Assembly (NCBI RefSeq): GCF_932526225.1
Contig: NC_064035.1
Location: 16,106,469 to 16,170,468, forward strand
Reading direction: 5' to 3'
Length of the DNA: 64,000 bases
DNA from: Nematostella vectensis
Lineage: Eukaryota; Cnidaria; Anthozoa; Actiniaria; Edwardsiidae
How positions within the stretch are numbered: the stretch's first letter is position 1; each line of letters opens with the position of its first letter. Below, piece after piece: positions 33,361 through 47,100 of the stretch. Below the pieces are notes generated by a model, which worked only from the letters and a program-made list of their open reading frames with translations, ran no database searches and had not been told where the DNA came from. The position numbers were made by a program, and so were the translations under genes.

Positions 33361-35150
33361 CATATTATATTTCGTTAGAAGAGTGACGCCTTCCCCTGTG
33401 TGCCACCCTTGGTAGGTATATGCGCCATCGTTTGGCAGGAGAGTGACGCCTTCCCCTGTGTGCCACCCTTGGTAAGTATATGCGCCATCGTTTGGCAGGA
33501 GAGTGACGCCTTCCCCTGTGTGCCACCCTTGGTAAGTATATGCGCCATCGTTTGGCAGGAGAGTGACGCCTTGCCCTGTGTGCCACCCTTGGTAGGTATA
33601 TGCGCCATCGTTTGGCAGGAGAGTTACGCCTTTCCCTGTGTGCCACCCTTGGTAAGTATATGCGCCATCGTTTGGCAGGAGAGTTACGCCTTTCCCTGTG
33701 TGCCACCCTTGGTAAGTATATGCGCCATCGTTTGACAGGAGAGTTACGCCTTTCCCTGTGTGCCACCCTTGGTAAGTATATGCGCCATCGTTTGGCAGGA
33801 GAGTGACGCCTTCCCCTGTGTGCCACCCTTGGTAAGTATATGCGCCTTCGTTTGGCAGGAGAATGACGCCTTTCCCTGTGTGCCACCCTTGGTAAGTATA
33901 TGCGCCTTCGTTTGGCAGGAGAGTGACGCCTTCCCCTGTGTGCCACCCTTGGTAGGTATATGCGCCTTCGTTTGGCAGGAGAGTGACGCCTTCCCCTGTG
34001 TGCCACCCTTGGTAGGTATATGCGCCATCGTTTGGCAGGAGAGTGACGCCTTCACCGGTGTGCCACCCTTGGTAGGTATATGCGCCTTCGTTTGACAGGA
34101 GAGTGACGCCTTTCCCTGTGTGCCACCCTTGGTAGGTACATGCGCCTTCGTTTGACAGGAGAGTGACGCCTTTCCCTGTGTGCCACCCTTGGTAGGTACA
34201 TGCGCCTTCGTTTGACAGGAGAGTGACGCCTTTCCCTGTGTGCCTTCCTTGGTAGGTACATGCGCCTTCGTTTGACAGGAGAGTGACGCCTTTCCCTGTG
34301 TGCCACCCTTGGTAGGGATATGCGCCTTCGTTTGGCAGGAGAGTGACGCCTTGCCCTGTGTGCCTCCCTTGGTAGGTACATGCGCCTTCGTTTGGCAGGA
34401 GAGTGATGTCTTCTCCGGAGTGCCTCCCTTGGTAGGTATATGCGCCTTCGTTTGGCAGGAGAGTGACGCCTTCACCGGTGTGCCTCCCTTGGAAGGTATA
34501 TGCGCCTTCGTTTGACAGGAGAGTGACGCCTTTCCCTGTGTGCCACCCTTGGTAGGGATATGCGCCTTCGTTTGACAGGAGAGTGACGCCTTGCCCTGTG
34601 TGCCTCCCTTGGTAGGTACATACGCCTTCGTTTGACAGGAGAGTGACGCCTTTCCCTGTGTGCCACCCTTGGTAGGTACATGCGCCTTCGTTTGACAGGA
34701 GAGTGACGCCTTTCCCTGTGTGCCACCCTTGGTAGGTACATGCGCCTTCGTTTGACAGGAGAGTGACGCCTTTCCCTGTGTGCCTTCCTTGGTAGGTACA
34801 TGCGCCTTCGTTTGACAGGAGAGTGACGCCTTTCCCTGTGTGCCACCCTTGGTAGGGATATGCGCCTTCGTTTGGCAGGAGAGTGACGCCTTGCCCTGTG
34901 TGCCTCCCTTGGTAGGTACATGCGCCTTCGTTTGGCAGGAGAGTGATGTCTTCTCCGGAGTGCCTCCCTTGGTAGGTATATGCGCCTTCGTTTGGCAGGA
35001 GAGTGATGTCTTCTCCGGTGTGCCTCCCTTGGTAGGTATATGCGCCTTCGTTTGACAGGAGAGTGATGTCTTCTCCGGTGTGCCTCCCTTGGTAGGTATA
35101 TGCGCCTTCGTTTGACGGCAGAGTGATGTCTTTTCCTTTGTGCCCCCCTT
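33361..35150. repeat. 60-bp minisatellite, about 30 units
   Basis: The unit is TATGCGCCTTCGTTTGACAG, GAGAGTGACGCCTTTCCCTG and TGTGCCACCCTTGGTAGGTA. Variants show a higher-order structure: the block around 34240-34420 recurs 540 bp (nine units) later, including the rare TGCCTTCC and TGATGTCTTCTCCGG units. A 617-codon frame runs through the minus strand because 60 is a multiple of three, but most unit variants change the amino acid, which argues against coding. Confidence 0.95.
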
Positions 35151-37195
35151 TTTGGGGTATGCGTCTACTTCTGGTACAAGGGCAGTTGGTGACGCATGTG
35201 GAAGGCATTTTTGGGGGAGCTGGTAAGGCGTCTTACGGTCCGCTTTACGACCCCTCTCGCGGTAACGTCGGTTACAAAACCAAGTCTACAAAATGAAAAT
35301 AATATTGGTTTGAATGCCAAACTACACTGCTGACAAGGGGTCTAAGAACACCTACGAGCCAAGTGACCGAAAGAACAACCAGCAACCGACAGACCAACCA
35401 CTTAACGATCGAGGATCGATCAACTGGCACTCGAAAAGGATCTACTGACCGACCAAATGGCGGATCACCGAAACCGATGACCAACCGAGCCTCTAACGAC
35501 TGAACACCGATGGCCAACTCTTAACGAAAGATCGAAACTATCTGAGACCAACAGATTGACAAACCGTACAACGACCCCGATAAACAAACTGTTGCCCGAT
35601 CGATGAACCACGAACAAACCGACTACCTACCAACGGCTAGCTATTAACTGACCTTCTGAAGGATGGCGCACCCATCTACAACGCGCCTCGCAAACTAAGC
35701 TAGAAAATCTTCTGTAAGTGGTATTTGAAAGCTGAAGTAAAATACAAATATTGTCGAAACTGCTAGATTAAAGTAGTCAAACTAACCTTGATAAAACAAA
35801 CAGATTTCTTGGTTTTGTCGCTTAGTTCAAGAACCTGTTCCATACTTGGGTATGCATATTTCCGGTATGATATCCCCAGTAATAATCTCTCTCCCGGAGC
35901 TACAGTCTGCCGAGATGCTCTTGTTCTCGTCGACCACCTTCTCCGCCTAAGAAGAGCAATACCCTCACTGTTTATACATTATTCAAAACGACATTGCATC
36001 TCACTTAGCCCTCCAGCTACTTTAGGGTGCTCATTCCTCAAAATAAGTCTTTCATTGGCATGCAACTGGAGTCAAATGAATGATATCCCACAGTCTTAAA
36101 AATGAAAAAAGAAATAAAACAAAAAGATAAAAAAGGAAAAATGTAAGCTTTTGCTTGCAACAAGGGTTAAAGGATTGATCGATGAACATGTCATAACAGT
36201 GTTGCCTTTTTTATCAAACAGCAAAGGAAGACTATCAATTCGTAGCACTGTGATATAGACGTGTTTGGTTTGGTAGATTCGGCCACAAGTGCTTGTGACC
36301 ATGCAAAAAGTCTAAGAATATATATATTTTTTGGAGAACTGGAGAAATCTCGCGACGCTAGCGATTTTGTTCAGCACTCTGTGTTATTTTGTTGGCTTGG
36401 TTTTCTTTTGAGTTTTATGACAAGATTTTAAATGCTTTATAAAATATGTCTTTTCGTTTTTCATTTGTCCAATTTCTAGTACTCTTTCTATTGTTTCACG
36501 GCGCTTGCCAAACTAGTAACAGATAAAAATACCAACCGTGGCAATCCAAGAAGGTGACGACTAGCATTATTAAGTCTCTCTTATCAAACCTACCCTCTTT
36601 TTCATTTCTGTCCATACTTTTCGCAAATGATTTTTTCGGTAACAGATTATATTACAACTTGTTTCTTCGACTGCTGGTATGTGACTAGCTGAATGTTTAA
36701 ATACCTGATATGTGTCTTCGTCCGTTATATAACAACGCAAATGCCACTTGACGTAACACGTGGCAGTTCCCTAGACACATAGATTTACAACTGCGGATTT
36801 CAATATTCTGTGAACCTCTGCCGTCTATTTCCAATTTCATTGGTCACCCCTGAAATGATTTCCAATCACAGTACCTCACCGCAATGCGCTGACCAATCGG
36901 AAGGCAGAAAACAGTTAAGCAATACGAAATCAATGACAATAGTTCGCAGAATATTGAAATTGCAAGTAAAGCAAAAATTTTGAAGTATTCAAAAAGAATA
37001 ATCTTACTGTATGATAATATGGGACTGCATTTTAGATATTCCTTACTTTTTTGTTGAATAGGTCAGTTTTTTTTAAATAAAAACGCAGATGTAATAAATA
37101 CATCTTACATAAGAGCTGTTATATAACACTAGATGATACTTGCCGCACGCGAGGATAACAGAAACAAAGTAATTTGTCTTGTCCTTAGCAACCAG

Positions 37196-37203
37196 TGACG
37201 TCA
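37196..37203. promoter_or_regulatory. Full CRE palindrome TGACGTCA
   Basis: A perfect CREB/ATF-type site, flanked by CAACC and AGCCAA, about 1 kb upstream of the next gene; a second lies at 38138-38145. AGCAAC words that could be RFX half-sites lie nearby. Confidence 0.35.
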
Positions 37204-38137
37204 GCCAAACTCTAGCAACGCAGTAAGGTTCGCGCGTCAACTTTGTTTTCCCAAACTTGAGTTGAATAGTGTAAAGAATTTTTTTTTCAAAACGATTTAA
37301 AATGGTCGAAAATAATGATAATAATAATATTTACAGAATCGCGATTTTTTCTTCTTCTCAGTCCCTGTCTGATATAGGGGTGACGCCAAGGGTCTGTGAC
37401 CCATATCCTGTCTAGGACAAAATATCTGAGATAACTTAAAAAAATCATACCCTTTTAGGACAAAGAACAGCACAGATCGCGTAAAACACAAATACCCGCA
37501 ACATCGAGGAAAATGGAAACAACGGGTAACGGATAAGATACATTACGCAAAAAGAATTATACTTTTTAGCAATGCTCAGAAATACATGCTCGAAATTATG
37601 CTTAAAAAGCCATTGCAATTTGGTATGCTCTTTTTACTTACAACTTTATATCCCCTCTCAAAAAGTAACTTCATTTAATCTATTTAGATCCAATAATAAG
37701 ATGGCTGTTCGTCTAAATAGAGGAATAAATTCAGAGCGGCCAATATATCGGGATTTTGGGAATTGGCCGCTATATAGAGGGCTAAAATAGAGCAGAAAAC
37801 ACCAAATCACATGGGCCATGTAGAAGCTATCGGAAGATTTCACCTCATTGGATTGGTTTGGATTGATGCAACACAGACGAAGAACGGGAATACAATAGAA
37901 CAATGAGGGTAATGTTAGGCCTTACGAGTGGACTTCTACACTTCTCAATCACATAGTCACCTGGAGCTGTCAGTGTTTGAAAAATACAATAATCGTTAAA
38001 ATGTGGGTAATATGCTCTATGCCCCCATATACGCTCAAAACAAGAGAGCATATGCTCTCGTGCTCAAAGTCACAACAAAGTGAGCCGGATAACGAAGGAG
38101 GGCGAATGTATGACGCGGGCTACCTTTATAAATGAAG

Positions 38138-38186
38138 TGACGTCAGTCAAGACAGTTTACGTACAGTTTACGTGGTTACCAAGACA
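38138..38186 (+). promoter_or_regulatory. Proximal promoter of the C10orf67 homologue: CRE and X-box-like half-site
   Basis: TGACGTCA at 38138-38145 is a full CRE. GGTTACCAAGACAA at about 38173-38186 has a good RFX half-site (GTTACC) with a weak second half. The start codon at 38196 lies in CAAAATGGCGGAG, a YY1-like word. RFX sites are typical of cilia genes, but this match is only partial. Confidence 0.35.
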
Positions 38187-38195
38187 AAAACCAAA

Positions 38196-41100
38196 ATGGC
38201 GGAGTCGGACGAGGCTATCGCTATTACTCCTAAATCCGCAGATAACCCTGTTATACGGGACTTAAAATCCGGAGACATATCACAGTTGTCTTACCCTATT
38301 TATGCTCAAAGATCCCTTACCCCTGAGGCCATGTCCTCCTATTCGCCGTTCGCCCTGGAAGCAGATGAATACAGGTTGACTTTGTGCTACTTCTTGTTAA
38401 TGGTTCGCTGTTTATACTTTACTTTAACTTTTCCTTTGAATGTGCGTTATAAGAGCTGTTTAGACGCTTGTTTTTGCTTTGCCTTGTCTTTTTAAAGTGA
38501 CGTTTTCTCACAAATAAAGGTACTTAGAGCTTACTTGGTGTAATATTTACACTTCAGGCCATCCATTGCCGATCAGGTCAGAGTTGGATTTTTCAGCCAG
38601 GATCGTGCTTCACAAACAGTGGTCTCAGAGGTGCTGCAGTTACGAGATATGACAAATGTACTGCGACAGTTAGTGGAAGTAAGGATGCAACCAGAAGAGA
38701 TCCAACGAAATGTTTCCTAAACTGTAAACCAGCACACATATAACAGACTAAGGCTTTCTCACTCAAATAAGCAGCACTATATCTAATTTATGATTATCAC
38801 GATTTATAGTACATATTACCTACAGCAAACTTCTTGTTTGGTTATCATATATCATACAGTATATTCAACAACACTTAATTGGTTAACATTAAAACTGTTA
38901 AAGACCCTTGACACGGTTTATATAGAGAGTTGTCTAACCTACTCTAAGCAGGAGTATCTCTTAGCACATTTACAACAAGTGCAAATAGCCTCTGCAGGTT
39001 TTTAACAAACAAGGTTTAGCTAAGAAGAAGTGCTCAAATTGGGCTGCCTTTCTATTGGATGAAGACAAGATTTGCATCTTGCTGAATTAGCTCTCCAGGC
39101 TGCACATTTTACTTATTGGCCAGTGCACCTTTGGCTTAAAAAATGTTCACCTGCCATATAAACCACACACCTGATACATTTTCTTTTTTTATACTGCTTG
39201 CCAAATTTTTAATGTGTGTACAGTTCATGCAATAGTGCATGTAACACACATCTAGGGCACACACATATTGTACGCACATAGAGTGCATGTATACACATTT
39301 AGGGCACACACATATTGTACGCACATAGAGTGCATGTATACACATTTCGGCGCACACATATTGTACGCACATAGAGTGCATGTATACACATTTAGGCGCA
39401 TACATATCGACGCACATAGAGTGCATGTTTACACATTTTCTAGTAGATGTGTGTATACATGGTTGCCAAATTTTTAATGCGTTGCCATCTGCAACGACAG
39501 AGACAATTCTTGATCTTTCAGCGCCAAGGGGAGTACAGCATGTATGCAAACATATTCCAGTAGATACTGTATTGAACAGTACATGCAACAGTGCATGTAA
39601 CACATTTAGGGCACACAAATATTGTACAAACATAGAGTGCATGTATACACATTTAGGGCACACACATATTGTACACACATAGAGTGCATGTATACACATT
39701 TAGGGCACACATATTGTACAGACATAGAGTGCATGTATACACATTTAGGGCACACACATATTGTACACACAGAGTGCATGTTTACACATTTAGGCACACA
39801 CTTATTGTACGCACATAGAGTGTATCTTTACACATTTAGGCACACACATATTGAATGCACATAGAGTGCATGTTTACACATTTTCTAGTAGATGTGTGTA
39901 TACATGCATTGCAGATAATTAATTCTCGCTTGTACTGTATTATAGATATTTATAGATTTTTATATTTACCTACAGTAGTTGTAATCATATGTAGTCACGT
40001 AGTTAGTTTTCATTAGCATAGAAGAGCCTCTTTTTGTTGGAATGCTAATAATCCATTATTATATTATTATTATCATTATTATTATTCAGGATTTAAGAGT
40101 CCTCTATGTTTCAGGATGTTGGTCTTCTGAAGAGAAGTCTTCACTATGCCAAGCATGTTTTGCAAGCAGACTATGAGAACAAGATGCAAGAGCGGGCCTT
40201 GGACTTGTAAATATGGCTTTGTGAATATGAAAATTAACAGTTCTGATGTTTTTTTACCATCTGATTTTCATATAATTTTAATTGTCATTATTATAGGTAT
40301 TGCAGAGTAAATGATAGAATCTTGGATCTGGAAAAAGTTCATGAAGAGGTATGCTCCTTAATTGGTAAAAACATGTTGTAGACTAGCTATGCAACAAACA
40401 CTAGATGATACACATTAGGCTTGTAGCCTGTTGTAGTGTACAGTTAACTATATTAGCTTGTAATTGTTTAAAACACATCATAACATCCTTATTTTATAAA
40501 ATATAAAAACCATCACAAGACATTAAAGTATTATATTTTTGGAATTGTGAATTAATTGCTCCATCAATTTTTGCTTAAATACTAACCTGCGGGATTGCAA
40601 CATAGCCAAGTGCAACAGCTTTTGCCAGTCAACTGTATAGTGGTATTGGTTCCTAGAAACTAGGGATAAGAGATCCTGGGGATCAGGATCTATTCGTCAG
40701 GGAACATTATAGTGTAGAATGATGAGGAATGTCAGTCTCCAAGTACCAGATTTACATATGCTTTTACACATTTAACTCGGCTTTCTGCACCAGTACTGTG
40801 GTCTTCTAGATTCTTACATCAGAGTAGCATGTTTTTTAATAATACTACTTTATACTCCTCAAGTCCATTAAATTACCCCTTATCTATAATGTGGAAGAAG
40901 CCTCTAGATGATTAAATAATTAGGTGATTTTTTTCACTAATTCCATCTTCATAAAATTAAATGGGGAATGTAATGCTTTGTTTTTACAGAGAATTCAAGT
41001 CGTCCGTAGAAGTTATAGACAACAGCTTGCTGATGCCATTAGTGAAATCTCTAGTCAGCATAAGGTATGTCATCACTATTTCTGTAAAGTTGTTCGATAC

Positions 41101-44100
41101 AATGTTACGGTCCCTGTCGGAGCATAGTTAGATGCTCTAGCTGGGCATTTGATAAACACCGGCTGCTGAGCATCTCTGAGTGAAGGAGGGCTGAATAATC
41201 CCAATCTCAAAACTAGTTTTTTAATATCATATATGTAGTGTACCTAAAAATGGTTGAGATTAGTGGCGGACGTCAACACTCAAGCCCCTCCATCTCAGCA
41301 GCCCTTCAATCCTAGTGGCACCTCAATCTCAGCAGCCCTTCAATCCCAGTGGCACCTCAATCTCAGCAGCCCTTCAATCTCAGTGGCACCTCAATCTCAG
41401 ATGCCATTCATTTTCAGTGGCCCCTGTATCTCATCTTTAATTCATACCATCTCAGCAGCCCCTTTATCTTTGTTGCCAGTGTATCTCATTGAACTTTCTA
41501 TCTGTCAGTGGCCCCTGCAGCCCCTGATAAAACTCTACAAAGAGATAATTATGATTTCTCTATAAAAACAAGTTGCAGTACTGTATGTGGTTGTTTTACC
41601 ACATTGGAAGATCCCTCTGCCCAGATTAGATAAAGGGTTAGGCCAAATTAAAAAAAAGTCTTTTGTTTCTGATTGCAATTTTTTTACTTGGAAGCACGCA
41701 GGTGGGTGGTTTTATATTTAATTATTTATCTTTTTTATCAAAATCAGGCTTCTTTCTTGGAGAAAAGCTATTCATCCCAAATCATTGGCACTATTGCAAC
41801 ACTTTTTAGTGCAGTGAAATTGTTTCCCAAACGCAACTTTTGATGTATGGCATGATTGATGTCTATCTTTTCCCATCTCTTCTTTCTTGTTATTAAAGAG
41901 CACAAAACTATAAAAAAAACTCACTAGATTCTAGAGGTTTTACAGAGAAAGAATCAAGATAAGAAATTGAAAATAAAATCTGCATGTGGCACAAGTTCCA
42001 TGGGCGGTGATACCAGAAATGACATTTTTTTTTCTCCCCATCAAACACCTTGTAGAATATTTATGATTGGTGTTTCCTAGTTTTTCCCCGCCCCCACCCC
42101 CCCCCCCCCCCACCCCAAAAAAGTATATATTGTATTGAATAAACTGGATGCCAGTATTCTAAGTTATTGTCCACTCAATAACTTGACAGATCTACTACAA
42201 CAAAAAGCGAAAACAGGAGAGTGCAAAATATACTGAGAAATTGAAAAAAGCCCAGGATGATGAGGAAGCCAAAAAAAAAGCCAACCAGCAGCAAGAGAGT
42301 CTTCTTGAAATGATGAAGATGCAGATGCGCGAAGCACAGGAAAGAGCTGATGCCCAGGTGCGAGAGGCGCTAGAGCGTGTCCCATCACCAAGCAGTGTGG
42401 CCACAGACCCTGAGATCTATGAGCTTAGGGATGAGGTAGCTAAGCTTGAGACAACACTGGACGAAGCTTTATCTGAGCTTGAAGACAAAGAGAATGAGAA
42501 CAGGAGACTAAGTAAGTCAATAGTATAACAAACTAGACAGACAAGCTATAGAAAAATTAGATGGTCTGCGTAGGCGTCAGCGGCGTTGCCAGGATTTTTA
42601 ACGTGAGGGGGCCCAAAAGGTCCTTTCAAGGCATTTTCTAGATAATGTCTCATACATTTACTGTATTTTTGGCTGCTAGAAGAAGGGGCCCGGGCCCCCT
42701 GGGCGTGGAGTAGCCAAGATATAAATCAACAGAAGGTTGAAAAAGTATGTTGAACGCCAATTTGGAACAGAGTAGTTGCACTGACGTTTCTAGTGTTAGC
42801 CTTCCTTTGGACCTTATCTTTTGCTCCCACAACTCTCCGAACGTCAGCACAACTACTCTGTTTCACAGAGACGTTCAACATATTTTTTCAAACTTGTGTT
42901 GATTTATACCTTAAGTCAATGCTCCCTAAACAGTGAATACTAACTAAAGTTTGCTTACTCGTTTTTCCTTATCATACTGATAAATCTAATTGCTGTTTTA
43001 GCCACTGATCTGGAAGACCTTACAGACCAGCTAGAACAAGAACGAAAAAGAATTACCCAGGTACATTGTGAGAAAGCAGCTTTATTCAATTTTGAGAGGT
43101 CTCGAGCCATATTCAGCTCCTTTTGCATGACATCTGTTGGTAATAACCCTTTGATTTGCTTGTAGCTTAAAAAAGAGCTTTCAGATGCTCTTCTGAGTGC
43201 AGAACAAGACAGAAACAGGATGAAGGCAGAGGTGTGTATCTAGCGTGTTCCTGAAGCTGATACCTTACTAGTTGATTTGATCAATTATCGTTTAATTTTG
43301 TAGATGGAAAGACAGAGGCTTGCTTTGCAAAATGAGATGGAAACACGTATTCAAGAAACCAAAAAAAATGTTAGTATGGTGGCGATAACTTAGTAGGGAT
43401 CAAAACATAATCAACAAGTACAGAGAACACAAAGTCATTGCTAAACTCTTAACAATTAACGAACAGGTAACTTACCATTTAAATTCAATTTCACCCATCT
43501 AATGAAATATGACGTTTATTACTGTACTGTAAAAGCTGTTTTAAATTTATATGCATTAAGTATGCATTAAGTAAAGTATTTGTCCATAACTTTGATGTTA
43601 AAAAGGTTTTCAGTCGAAAATCCTTTTTTGGTGTTATCTTTTATTTTTGAACCAATAAAAAAGGTTGTAGATTGAATACATATGTTGCTTTTACAATGCC
43701 ACTGTGCTATTGTACCGAAACATAAAACAATCAGCATGATAAAGACTGCTTCAATGAACATCAGATATGAAGTTATAAAAACTCTTGCATGCTAACGGTA
43801 GCACGCATCACTAGTGCTTCCTAACCATATATCCGTTAAGATAAAAAAAATGTTGGGATTTTCTTCCAGACACATAGACCCATGCCCGAACTATGCTATA
43901 TTAAAAGGATACTGCATAATTATAACACGTTAAACTTGCTTTCAGAATCGAATCAAGAAGAACTGGTCCCAACGACTCAATGCTCCTAATGTTAGTAGAT
44001 AAGTTGAATTAAAAAAATAACCTTTAAAGGGTACGGTAATAGATGACTCTATTAAATCAAATCAATAATTCAGTGTATAAACATGAAAATTTGAATTTTG

Positions 44101-47100
44101 AGATGAATTGTCTGACTTTAAACGATGAAGACTATTTAAAATGAGCCTGTTGTGTTCATCCCTTGGTGGGTTTTTAGTAGACTTACTATAAACAATAAAA
44201 TTCCTTTTTAAATCGAGCATAAAGTGCCTTATAGAAAATTAAAATATAAAAGAGTTGTTAACAAAGAAAAATTTAATAATAAGCTATGCATATTCTTAAC
44301 AGGGATTAAGACTCAAAATTCTACATAAGACGAATTTATTGTACGTTTTACTCAATATAGCCTGATTCAAACGTGTAGGTTTTGGCTGAGTCTCAAAAGC
44401 AAGCCGAGGAGATGAAAAGACTTCACCAAGAGAGTCTTGCCAAGCAGGAGGCACTTGAGAAACAGCGGCTAGCAGCGAGTCTAAAGGCCCAGGTATGGAT
44501 GTTTGTGGTAGATCTGTGTGATAATCTTGCCAGGCAAGCAGGAGCGCTAGATAATCTAGCTGAAAGTCAAGACATCGGCGCTTGTTTCTTGAAATATCTA
44601 AGAATTCTTGGTGCCGGAAAAGTTTCTTTGGTTTTTCTGTTCAAAAGTTTGCCTTTTTTGTGTCTGACCAAACAAGCAAGAAACAATGTCTAAATCCTGA
44701 TAGTTACTTCTATGTGACCAACACAATCAAGTTTTAAACACGCTTTCATTAGGTAAGGAAGTAGTCGGCATAGTCAGGGAGCAGTGTTGGTAAGGTAAAG
44801 GAAGCAGTCGGCATAGTCAGGGAGCAGTGTTGGTAAGGTAAAGGAAGCAGTCGGCATAGTCAGGGAGCAGTGTTGGTAAGGTAAAGGAAGCAGTCAGCAT
44901 AATCAGAGAGCAGTGTTGGTAAGGTAAAGGAAGTAGTCAGCATAATCAGTGAGCAGTGTTGGTAAGGTAAAGGAAGCAGTCGGCATAATAAGGGAGCAGT
45001 GTTGGTAAGGTAAAGGAAGTAGTCGGCATAATCAGTGAGCAGTGTTGGTAAGGTAAAGGAAGCAGTCGGCATAATCAGGCAGCAGTGTTGGTAAGGTAAA
45101 GGAAGCAGTCGGCATAATCAGGGAGCAGTGTTGGTAAGGTAAAGGAAGCAGTCGGCATAATCAGGGAGCAGTGTTGGTAAGGTAAAGAAAGCAGTCGGCA
45201 TAATCAGGGAGCAGTGTTGGTAAGGTAAAGGAAGCAGTCGGCATTATCAGGGAACAGTGTTGGTAAGGTAAAGGAAGCAGTCGGCATAGTCAGGGAGCAG
45301 TGTTGGTAAGGTAAAGGAAGCAGTCGGCATAGTCAGGGAGCAGTGTTGGTAAGGTAAAGGAAGCAGTCAGCATAATCAGAGAGCAGTGTTGGTAAGGTAA
45401 AGGAAGTAGTCGGCATAATCAGTGAGCAGTGTTGGTAAGGTAAAGGAAGCAGTCGGCATAATCAGGGAGCAGTGTTGGTAAGGTAAAGGAAGTAGTCGGC
45501 ATAATCAGTGAGCAGTGTTGGTAAGGTAAAGGAAGCAGTCGGCATAATCAGGGAGCAGTGTTGGTAAGGTAAAGGAAGCAGTCGGCATTATCAGGGAACA
45601 GTGTTGGTAAGGTAAAGGAAGCAGTCGGCATAATCAGGGAGCAGTGTTGGTAAGGTAAAGGAAGCAGTCGGCATAGTCAGGGAGCAGTGTTGGTAAGGTA
45701 AAGGAAGCAGTCAGCATAATCAGAGAGCAGTGTTGGTAAGGTAAAGGAAGTAGTCGGCATAATCAGTGAGCAGTGTTGGTAAGGTAAAGGAAGCAGTCGG
45801 CATAATCAGGGAACAGTGTTGGTAAGGTAAAGGAAGTAGTCGGCATAATCAGTGAGCAGTGTTGATAAGGTAAAGGAAGAAGTCGGCATAGTCAGGGAGC
45901 AGTGTTGGTAAGGTAAAGGAAGAAGTCGGCATAATCAGGCAGCAGTGTTGGTAAGGTAAAGGAAGCAGTCGGCATAATCAGGGAGCAGTGTTGGTAAGGT
46001 AAAGGAAGTAGTCAGCATAATCAGGGAACAGTGTTGGTAAGGAAAAGGAAGTAGTCAGCATAATCAGTCAGCAGTGTTGGTAAGGTAAAGGAAGCAGTCG
46101 GCATAATCAGGGAGCAGTGTTGGTAAGGTAAAGGAAGTAGTCGGCATAATTAGGCAGCAGTGTTGGTAAGGTAAAGGAAGCAGTCGGCATAATCAGGGAG
46201 CAGTGTTGGTAAGGTAAAGGAAGTAGTCGGCATAATCAGTGAGCAGTGTTGGTAAGGTAAAGGAAGCAGTCGGCATAATCAGGCAGCAGTGTTGGTAAGG
46301 TAAAGGAAGCAGTCGGCATAATTAGGCAGCAGTGTTGGTAAGGAAAAGGAAGCAGTCAGTATAATCAGGCAGCAGTGTTGGTAAGGTAAAGGAAGCAGTC
46401 AGCATAATCAGGCAGCAGTGTTGGTAAGGTAAAGGAAGCAGTCGGCATAATCAGGCAGCAGTGTTGGTAAGGTAAAGGAAGCAGTCGGCATAATCAGGGA
46501 GCAGTGTTGGTAAGGTAAAGGAAGTAGTCAGCATAATCAGGCAGCAGTGTTGGTAAGGTAAAGGAAGCAGTCAGCATAATCAGGCAGCAGTGTTGGTAAG
46601 GTAAAGGAAGCAGTCGGCATAATCAGGGAGCAGTGTTGGTAAGGTAAAGGAAGACGTCCGCACAATCAGGGAACAGTGTTGGTAGGGTAAAGGAAGAAGT
46701 CGGCATATCAGGGAGCAGTGTTGGTAAGGTAAAGGAAGCAGTCGGCATATCAGGGAGCAGTGTTGGTAAGGTAAAGGAAGCAGTCGGCATTATCAGGCAG
46801 CAGTGTTGGTAAGGAAAAGGAAGTAGTCAGCATAATCAGGGAGCAGTGTTGGTAAGGTAAAGGAAGCAGTCGGCATAGTCAGGGAGCAGTGTTGGTAAGG
46901 TAAAGGAAGCAGTCAGCATAATCAGAGAGCAGTGTTTGTAAGGTAAAGGAAGTAGTCGGCATAATCAGTGAGCAGTGTTGGTAAGGTAAAGGAAGCAGTC
47001 GGCATAATAAGGGAGCAGTGTTGGTAAGGTAAAGGAAGTAGTCGGCATAATCAGTGAGCAGTGTTGGTAAGGTAAAGGAAGCAGTCGGCATAATCAGGCA

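Larger units (their letters stand above)
31778..38195. other. Intergenic region between TEDC1 and the C10orf67 homologue
   Basis: No family-recognisable exon. It contains a G/C-rich dispersed repeat (32640-32770), an 82-bp direct duplication (33198-33360), the 60-bp minisatellite (33361-35150), an imperfect palindrome near 36800-36970 with inverted TTTCAATATTCTG words, and the upstream region of the next gene with two TGACGTCA palindromes. Confidence 0.55.

Noticed and set aside
33355-35208. 617-codon minus-strand open frame with 20-residue repeats
   Set aside because: It follows from a stop-free 60-bp unit. Other frames are also partly open, variant sites mostly change amino acids, and there is no signal peptide or splice context.
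38172-38195. Upstream extension of the C10orf67 homologue
   Set aside because: It would need a GTG start; the first ATG is at 38196.
39136-39864. His/Cys-rich open frames on both strands
   Set aside because: Produced by CA/TG-rich 46-bp repeats within an intron.
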